From: Kingdonia uniflora
Taxonomy: Eukaryota; Streptophyta; Magnoliopsida; Ranunculales; Circaeasteraceae
Length of the DNA: 64,000 nucleotides
Direction of reading: 5' to 3'
Assembly: GCA_014058105.1 (NCBI GenBank)
Contig: JACGCM010001272.1
Span: forward strand, 1,736,001 to 1,800,000
The notes under the pieces were generated by a model. That model was not told the origin of the DNA. It saw only the letters and a program-made list of their open reading frames with translations, and did no database searches. Made by a program: the position numbers and the translations under genes. Shown piece by piece: positions 56,700 through 64,000 of this stretch; positions within the stretch are counted from its first letter, which is position 1, and the number at the start of each line of letters is the position of its first letter.

Positions 56700-57849
56700 G
56701 CATTGTATTTACGAATGATTTTGACCTGTAACAACTTTTCAAAAAAACTTAGGATTCATACTCGCCCTCATCCAGGGAAAGAAATGGATGTGAAATACTT
56801 ATCTGTTTGGGTCAAGGATGGCATATATCAAAAGCCTTTTGAGTGTTTTTCCCCCAATTACTACATAAATGAGACATTTGAAACACATTAGTTCATAAAA
56901 AAGGCATCCTATGTCCATCGTTATTCTATGAAATGCCAAGTAGTTATACCCCTTAAGGTAAGCCACCATACCATCAGTGCCATTAGCGGATAATCACACA
57001 GCAGAAAACTCTTGAGATTGTAATGGATCTGCAGATAAAAAAATGTGTACCCTATAATATTCTTACCATCAACAATAATATGAGGGAATTGGTTCTTGTT
57101 ATTGTTTGAATGTGTGAAATACATGGGTTTATGTGTAACAATAAAGTCAAGCTACTATAGAAACAGTAGTCATAGTGGGCAGCATAGTGAAGTAATATTT
57201 GTATTTCGGCTTTACAAGCCAATTTGGATTTTGATAAAACCGTATAAAATCGGGTCGTGAAATATAGGGTTTCGGGTTTTGTCGTTCACTAGGCCAAACA
57301 ATCGGTAGATAATGTTTCAAATCAAACTACTAAACTAATAAATAAAAGAACTAAAGAAAATTTCAAAATATTTTTGGGTTACAAATAGATTAAAGACTAG
57401 GGGAAACGGGGATTCACAGTAAATATATATACTCAACGTAAATACAAAAATAAATTTCTCTTGGAAGAAATAATAATTTTGACCAAATGTCTATTTACCA
57501 TCTCTTAAGAAGCAAATTTATCAAAATACATTAGATGAGAAATTATATGTGAAAATACGAAACTTTAAAGCAAGCTAAATACGTTCCGTTAATCTTTGAT
57601 TCACAATCTAATGTTAATAATAATTGTGCAACTAAAATCAACTACATTAACATTCATAAAACTTAATTCATATCAATTTGATTATGAACCAATAATAAAA
57701 TTGTTAGCATAAAGATGGTTTGACGTTAAAACAAAATGAGCAATTTACGTTTAGTTGATCACATTAAGTATATATTAAATACGGCTTCATCTCTTCCCCT
57801 AGAGAATGGTTTAACTAGACATGATTCCTAAAAAATAATATACTAGTAA
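56700..57849. other. Intergenic A/T-rich sequence; nothing recognised
   Basis: No open frame with a domain, no element ends. Runs of short A/T-rich repeats only. Confidence 0.4.
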
Positions 57850-58429
57850 AAAGAAAGACATGATGATAATGGAAAAAAAAACACTTTATTAACTTTTAAC
57901 TAGAACTTACAAAATAAAGATGCTCCAAAGTTACAAGCAACTCCAAGAACTTTAATCTCTTTGCTCCCTAAGCAATGCTCTCAAGATCTCTAAGTAATAC
58001 TCTCAAGTTCTCAAAATTGGATGATTATTCACGGTCAAGACTTATCTTTTTATAGACGAAAGAGAGGGTTACATATTTAGTAAGAGAGTATTTTTGCCAA
58101 ATCAAATATAATCAAATTTTAGAATTTATTCAGAAATATATACTCAGTATAAAAATCTAAAAAAAAATCTATAAAATATCTTCACATATTGGCAACTTCT
58201 CTAAAATGTTTCAGAATTTTTGGGCGAATATAAACCTACCTGCTTATCACATCTCCACAGCTGCTATTTTCTTGAAGATTATATTTTCAGTGAAATATTC
58301 ATTATACTCAATAAAATCTTCCTAGTCATAATAAAATATTTTCAATATGTCAAATATTCTCTTAATTTTCTCTTGAGATTTGTTTTTTATTGAAGATGCT
58401 CTGAGTTATAGCTTAGATATGTAGTCTTC
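57850..58429 (-). repeat. Possible LTR or promoter fragment in - orientation
   Basis: On the - strand TCTATAAAAAG (near 58052-58062) is followed by a leader-like stretch and then by AATAAA near 57888, an arrangement like an R region of an LTR. No second copy or coding region was found, so this is tentative. Confidence 0.25.
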
Positions 58430-58708
58430 TCCAACAGTTGTAGCTTTAGCACTCAAATTAAGTTTTTTGTACACTCTTATCTAACATAACCTGAAACAAT
58501 AACAAATTAATAATTAATTTTTTTAGCAATAAAATGAAGTCTAGAACCCTTAAATAAGTTGGGTAAAATGAGCATTTTTACATGCCCATCAGATTTCTGT
58601 TCTAATACCTATATAAAGGCTTGCTATATGTTGTAATCAAATCATCTCATCCCAAGTTTGATCAATAAATATTTCCTCTTCAGAGTTTAGAACTCTATTT
58701 TCAACATC

Positions 58709-58720
58709 TAGTATCAGAGC
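58709..58720 (+). other. Primer binding site of Copia 2
   Basis: TAGTATCAGAGC, one base from the canonical TGGTATCAGAGC, two bases after the LTR end. Confidence 0.8.
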
Positions 58721-58845
58721 GAGCATGGTCTCTGGCTCGACAACACGAAGGTGACGACGTGAAGAAAAGCATAACCTTTTATAGTATTCCGTCGAGATAT
58801 TGTTTATTCGGTCGAGGTTATTGATTTCGTCTATTTTTTGTAAAA

Positions 58846-59760
58846 ATGATGGAGAGTTATGTTCAAATGGCAATTCCTAAAATCGATGGTCACTACAACC
58901 ATTAGAGTTTAATTATGGAAAACTTTTTGAGGATCAAGGAGTATTGGCACCTCATTAAAGTTGATGTTTCTAACCATTCAGAAGAAATGAGGACCACTCA
59001 AATATCCAAGATCGAGGAATTACGATTAAAAGACTTGAAAGTCAAAAATTATTTATTTTAAGATATTAATCGTAACATTTTGGAGACGATCCTATGCAAG
59101 GAGACATCTAAAGATATTTGGGATGCAATGAAGAAGAAATATTAGGGAACCACTAAAGTGAAGCGGACACATTTACAGGCACTTCATGTAGATTTCGAGA
59201 CTCTTCGTATGCAACCAACATAGTCTATTTCAGAGTATTTCTCTAGAACCATGGCTTCAATAAGATGAGAAAAAATTGAGAAAAGATTGAGGATATTACG
59301 ATAACCGAGAAGATTCTCTGGTCAATGACATCAAAATTTGATTACGTGGTATATTCGATCGAGGAGTCGAAAGATATTAATCAACTCTCGATAGATGAAC
59401 TAATGAGTTCATTGATGGTTCATGAGCAACGAATCAACAATCATGTAACAGTGGAAGATGCGTTATAATCTCAGCTATCAATCAACAATCAAGCGATAAA
59501 GGGAAAAGATACAAGTCAAGAAAGAGGTAACCGCGATAACCGATTCACAAATTATCATGAAAGAGACAGAGGAAGTGACAATCAACATAGTGGAGGCCAA
59601 AAGTCAAAACCGTTTGATAAGTCAAATATCAAATATTTCAAGTGTAACAGGTATGGTCACTTTCATTCTAAATATTGCTCTCATTTTTATAAGGAAAGAG
59701 GTAAAAAAACCAATTTTTTGAAAAGAGAAGATGAAGTTTCTCTTCTTTTGGTTTGCAAAA
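58846..59760 (+). pseudogene. Copia 2 gag, broken
   Basis: Starts MMESYVQMAIPKIDGHYNH, the typical beginning of UBN2-type Copia Gag, then FLRIKEYWHLI, SKDIWDAMKKKY and LHVDFETLRM. The zinc knuckle near 59640-59685 reads YFKCNRYGHFHSKYC; Tyr stands where the first Cys is expected. Several stops and frameshifts. Confidence 0.82.
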
Positions 59761-62455
59761 CCAAAGAAGAATCTCAAACCGAAAAATATTTTTGCCAAAA
59801 CATATGGTACTTGGACACAGGAGAAAGTAGCCATATGTGTGGTAAAAAATTCATATTTCACAAAATAGATGATTCTTTCCGTACCTCAGTAAAGTTAGGA
59901 AATAGTTCTACAATTACTGCCATGGAGAAAGGCGATATTAAAATTTGGGCTAAAAATAACTCTCATCAGACTATCTCAAGTGTTTTCTATGTCCCAAACT
60001 TGAAGAGTAATTTGCTCAGCGTGGGGCAACTTCAAGAGAAGAGATATGTGATCATCATCAAGAATAGAGTATGTCGGATTAAAGATCCAAAAAAGGGCTT
60101 GCTAATTGTACAGGTACATATGACTTTAAACCGAATGTTTTTGTTAAGCGCCGTGCATGATGTTCTTTCTTATTTTTCAAGTATGGTGAAAAATCAAGGC
60201 TGGATATGGCATTTTCACTATGGGCACTTAAACTTCAACGGCCTAAAGCTCCTTTGTTTGAAGAATTTGGTAACAAGAATCCCTCTTATTGATCGACATC
60301 CACAAGTATGTGAAGGTTGTATTGTTGCCAAACAACACCAAGATTTATTTCCAAAGGGGAAAGCATGGAGAGCCAAATCGATACTGGAACTGGTCCATAC
60401 TGATATATGTGAGCCGATTGATCCATAATCCATTAAAAATATATAAGAGGTATTTTATTACCTTTATTGATGATTACAACCGAAAAACATGGGTCTATTT
60501 TCTACTAGAAAAATTTAAAACTTTTTCAGTTTTCAAGTCATTCAAGGCCCTTGTTGAGAAGAAAGTAGGGAGATCTATGAAGATTCTTTACTCGGATCGT
60601 AGTGGAGAATACAATTCTTCCGAATTCGCAAATTTATGTAAGAAATTTGGAATCAAAAGATAATTGACGACATCGTACGCGCCACAACAAAATAGCATAG
60701 CTGAGAGGAAGAACTGCATTATTATAAATATGGTGCGAAGTATGCTGCAAACATCAAATCTTCCTAAGAGATTTTGGCCATAAATAGTTTTACGGAGCAT
60801 CTATATCCTCAACAGGAGTCTCACCATAGTTGTGAGCAACATGACACCAGAGGGAGGCATGGAGCTGCAGAAAACCAAATGTGGAGCACTTACGAATCTT
60901 TGGGTGTATAGCGTATGCCCATATTATGAAAGAACAGAGAAAAAAGCTCGACGTTAATGGTCAGAAATGTATTTTTCTTGGTTATAGTGATAGTTCAAAA
61001 GCTTATAAACTCTATCATCCTACAACTAAGAAAATCTTCATTAGTCAAGATATGATTTTTGATGTAGAAAATGCATGAAAATGGAATGCTAAAGATGCAG
61101 GAAAGCCAGCACCGATGGTTTTCGATGATAAAGAAAGTCATCCTCCAGCTTCAGATGGTAAAGCACAATCACCACTCACGCCTGCACAGAGCTCAACCAG
61201 CCCTTCTTCAACAATGCTACGATTGTAGTTTTTACCATCTTTCTCAAGGCCTCAAAGAACCCATAGGAGACCAGCGTACTTGAAAGATTATGATCTAAGT
61301 AGAGTGGATCAATCAGATGGTCCAACTATATACTTCGCTTTAGTTGCTTAAAGTGACCCACTTGCTTTCAAGGATGTTGTTGAAGAACCAAAGTGGTAGG
61401 AGGCCATGAATGATGAAATCGAAGCTATCAAGAAGAATAAGACATGAGACCTGACTAATCTCCCGGATGGATACAAGTCGATTGGTGTGAAGTGAGTATA
61501 CAAGACGAAGTTGAATGCTGAAGGGAAAGTTGACAAATACAAGGCAAGGTTAGTGGCTAAGGGTTATAAGCAACAATAACGTGTCGACTACGAATAGGTG
61601 TTTTCTCCAGTCGTACGACATGATACTATCAAGATAATAGTTGCAATATCATCATAAAACTCGTGGCATATTTTTCAACTAGATGTGAAGTCAACATTTT
61701 TACATGAAGATCTATAAGAAACTGTGTACATCGATCAACCACCTGGTTATGTATAGAAAGGTGGAGAGAAGAAGGTGTACCGATTGAGAAAGGCCTTATA
61801 TGGATTAAAACAGACACTAAGAACTTGGTATAGTCACATAGAGGCATACTTCGTAAAAGTGGGATTCCATAAGTGTCCATATGAGCGCACACATTTCATG
61901 AAAGCCAAAACCGATAAAAAAAATTATGGTAGTATGCTTATATGTGGATGACTTGATATAGACTGGCAGCGATCGTATGATGTTCAAGGATTTCAAGCGA
62001 TCGATGATGGCATAATTTGAGATGTCAGATCTCAGAATGATGCACAATTTTTTTGGGCATAGAAGTAGTTCAGTCTGATGTGGGTGTTTTCATATCACCA
62101 AAAAAATATGTTCATGATATTTTAGAACGGTTCCAAATAAAAGATTGCAATCCATTATGCACGCTAGTTGAATTTGGATTGAAGCTAATGATGGATCCCA
62201 AAGGAAAGAAGGTCTACAACACATTGTATAAGCAGCTCATGGGAAGTCACATGTACTTAACCACGACTTGGCCAGATATTCAGCACGCAGTAAGCCTCAT
62301 CAGTTGATACATGGAGAATCCAACGGAGTTGCTTCTAAATGTTGTAAAGAGGATTCTACAATACTTAAGAGGTACGATTGGGTTGGGAATATTTTATAAG
62401 AAAGGAGAGGCTATTGCTTTAATCGGCTATACTGATAGTATTACTGTGAAACTAG
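59761..62455 (+). pseudogene. Copia 2 pol (PR-IN-RT-RNaseH), broken
   Basis: Protease with WYLDTGESSHMCG in an open frame that runs 59718-60428. GAG-pre-integrase WHFHYGHLNFNGLKLL and CEGCIVAKQHQ. Integrase core 60430-60880 (FITFIDDYNRKTWVYFL, YSDRSGEYNSSEF). Integrase end with FGCIAYAH. RT from 61350 (KYKARLVAKGYK-like, QPPGYV, ALYGLKQ) with YVDD at about 61945. RNase H begins (GYTDS) and breaks off near 62455. Confidence 0.85.
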
Positions 62456-62594
62456 ACTCTTCAACAATTACCAACTATCCATGGCTCGATAAAGTGATGT
62501 ATATGTCTTTCAATTGCAGGATCAATCTCCCTAGTTTAAACATTGTTGAACCCGAGGACCACTATGTATATGGGTTTTTTTTTCATATTAAAGG
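62456..62594. other. Sequence between the Copia 2 break and the duplicated MITE end
   Basis: 139 bases without recognised content; target flank of the MITE. Confidence 0.4.
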
Positions 62595-62846
62595 TTGTTT
62601 TGTTAAGATGCAAGAAGACTTGTTAGAGCATGGGCAGCAGGCTTGCTATCGCCAAGATAGTGATCCAAATCAATCAAAAACCCTTTTTGCAGGATCGCCA
62701 TCGCTCAAATAGCGCTCCGATTGTTTTGTTAAGATGCAAGAAGACTTGTTAGAGCATGGGCAGCAGGCTTGCTATCGCCAAGATAGTGATCCAAATCAAT
62801 CAAAAACCCTTTTTGCAGGATCGCCATCGCTCAAATAGCGCTCCGA
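62595..62846 (+). repeat. Perfect 126-bp tandem duplication spanning a MITE end
   Basis: 62595-62720 and 62721-62846 appear identical over the whole unit. Each unit contains 28 bases of flank, the TTA target and the first 95 bases of the MITE (from GAGCATGGGCAGCAGGC). No mismatch seen, so it is very recent or an assembly artefact. Confidence 0.92.
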
Positions 62847-63225
62847 TTCATAAAATTAGTGGCTATCTATGGCGATGTTGTTGTGGTTAGAGTTATCAGC
62901 TGGCCCACACTTTAACTATTTGTTTAATTATTTTATTGCCACACAAAATAATCCAAAAACTTAATTTAATAATAAATAATAAAATAAAGAGTTGTGCGCC
63001 AATTCAATTGGCACGGTTTTTTTTTTTTAAAAATTATTATTTAAAAATGATAAAAAATGTTGTACACCAATTCAATTGGCGCTAAACATTTTTAAATAAA
63101 AAAAAAACTCTGACATCCATCCCCACCATTAAGAGGATCACTTTTCTACCCCTGGCTACATATCATTTTTTATTTATTTTAAGCATATGTGGCTCACTAA
63201 CTTAGCCAGCCTGTTGCTAATGCTC
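62752..63225 (+). mobile_element. Harbinger-like MITE, copy B
   Basis: Ends GAGCATGGGCAGCAGGC (left) and GAGCATTAGCAACAGGC (right, inverted), flanked by TTA at 62749-62751 and 63226-63228, the 3-bp target of PIF/Harbinger elements. 474 bp, non-coding, with GCGCCAATTCAATTGGC-type inner palindromes at about 62996 and 63065. An extra copy of the left end starts at 62626 through the 126-bp duplication. Confidence 0.75.
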
Positions 63226-63228
63226 TTA

Positions 63229-63407
63229 AGCTGGTTTCCCCTGGGGTGTAAATGTACGCAAAAAAATTTCAGACGAAAATATTAAATGGTGACCTTAAAT
63301 CAGATTTAAGGAACCTTTGATGAAGTTTTAAGAATTGTGGTGGCATATCACAATCAGTCATGTCAGGTCTTCATTTACTCTTTATAGAGCTTTGATAACA
63401 TTTTTTT
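63229..63407. other. Spacer before the last LTR; nothing recognised
   Basis: Short intergenic stretch ending in a T-run at 63401-63408. Confidence 0.35.
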
Positions 63408-64000
63408 TGTTAGGTTAAGGCACAAAACAGAGGAAGTCGTTCGAACGAGACTTAAGTCGTTCGAACGAAAGATAAAGTCGTTCAAACGAGACTTAAGTCA
63501 TTCGAACAAAAACCGCGGTGTTTGTTTTATTAAGTGCATTTTAAATGGGATTTATTCTAAGGTAATGGTTTATCTCGTGATACGTATTTTGTTGGTGACC
63601 TAATAGAGTATCTATAAATATCGAGTGTGAGTTCAAAACCCATATACAGTGTGTGAGTTAAAAAGCCTCTATGTGATAAACTTGAGATCTAAAAGGGATG
63701 TAGCCTTTGTGGTAGACCTTGTAAAGAGTTGGTCTTTACAAGGAAGAAGGTGGAGGGTATTGTTCTCTTGGGATTTGATGATGAGAGGGGTAGTACCTCT
63801 TGGTTGCTAAGATGAGAAATTAATGTAGAGAAAAGATTGAAGGGTTTCAAGAAGAAGGTATGCAACATGGTCTTTGTTGAGGTAATCTTTGGATTCTTGA
63901 TAAATATCTTGTTTTCTTCTTTTCTTGTAAATGTATGTGAGGGTATTATGAGATTTGAGAATTCCATGTTAGTTAGAATCTCTTGAGGGCTTGTAATTAA
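63408..64000 (+). repeat. Putative LTR, cut by the window end
   Basis: Starts TGTTAGG; the TTCGAA array follows at once, then a TATA-like CTATAAATA at 63612-63620 and a T-rich leader-like part. It is unlike the Gypsy and Copia LTRs elsewhere in the window. The partner LTR and coding region would lie beyond 64000. Confidence 0.5.
63436..63509 (+). promoter_or_regulatory. Four TTCGAA palindromes at 20-21-bp spacing
   Basis: GTCGTTCGAACGA-type units start at 63436, 63456, 63477 (TTCAAA variant) and 63497 (ATTCGAAC variant): spacing 20, 21, 20. They are joined by GACTTAA-like linkers and lie about 100 bases upstream of the TATA-like box. Confidence 0.7.

Larger units (their letters stand above)
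58430..62455 (+). mobile_element. Ty1/Copia LTR retrotransposon 2, decayed and 3'-truncated
   Basis: 5' LTR ends CTCTATTTTCAACA at 58706; a tRNA-iMet-type primer site TAGTATCAGAGC follows at 58709-58720. Gag and pol follow in Copia order on the + strand. Homology stops inside RNase H at about 62455 and no 3' LTR is present, so a deletion or rearrangement removed the end. The 5' LTR start is not fixed because there is no partner; a TATA-like CTATATAAAGG at 58610-58620 marks its promoter. Very many stops. Confidence 0.85.

Overview
The window looks like a TE-rich stretch of a flowering-plant nuclear genome, probably a eudicot. The reasons are an AT-rich base composition, spliced genes with GT/AG introns and a CT-rich leader, a plant-type GT31/DUF604 glycosyltransferase, and many plant retroelement families (Ty3/Gypsy, Ty1/Copia, L1-type LINEs, a MuDR-like MULE, a tRNA-derived SINE, MITEs). 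I see only two credible host genes. One is an unrecognised conserved-looking 213-aa coiled-coil protein on the + strand (CDS 17511-18152, transcription unit from about 15.2 kb). The other is a three-exon type II membrane glycosyltransferase on the - strand (49322-52703). Almost everything else is transposon, most of it decayed.

Layout. 1-2.5 kb: low-complexity, internally duplicated sequence. 2554-4007 and 4648-14775: two copies of a 1.45-kb sequence; the second is split by an 8.67-kb Ty3/Gypsy element (4961-13633, TSD GTCCA) that carries two tandem pol genes. 15.1-18.2 kb: host gene 1, whose leader intron holds a 72-bp minisatellite. 18.69-30.10 kb: an L1-type LINE split in its endonuclease region by a second Gypsy of the same family (20665-26765). 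30530-43809: a Ty1/Copia element (TSD CTATT). A SINE has inserted into its 5' LTR, a complete MULE with about 200-bp inverted repeats (31557-38788) has inserted into its gag, and a 70-bp patch identical to sequence at 53.8 kb lies inside its 3' LTR. 44.3-45.1 kb: a degenerate MITE. 45291-48623: a 5'-truncated LINE with a perfect 18-bp TSD. 49.3-53.0 kb: host gene 2. 54.1-58.4 kb: small inverted-repeat and LTR-like fragments. 58.4-62.4 kb: a decayed second Copia. 62.6-63.2 kb: a Harbinger-like MITE whose left end is duplicated. 63408-64000: the start of another LTR, cut off by the window end.

Most striking pattern: the LTRs of the Gypsy family, an LTR-like fragment at 55.96-56.18 kb and the LTR at 63.4 kb all carry arrays of palindromes centred on TTCGAA. 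Neighbouring palindromes are set 20-22 bp apart, about two helical turns. In the Gypsy LTRs they form doublets repeated four times, with a 73-75-bp period in one element and a 90-91-bp period in the other. The flanks around the core differ between the LTR types, so the spacing is shared more widely than the sequence. This looks like a cis-regulatory array in U3.

The MULE also deserves attention. Its transposase gene and a zinc-finger (GRF-type) gene run towards each other from opposite inverted repeats, a layout like that of MuDR. All coordinates and repeat spacings come from reading the sequence; family assignments rest on recognised protein motifs, without database searches.
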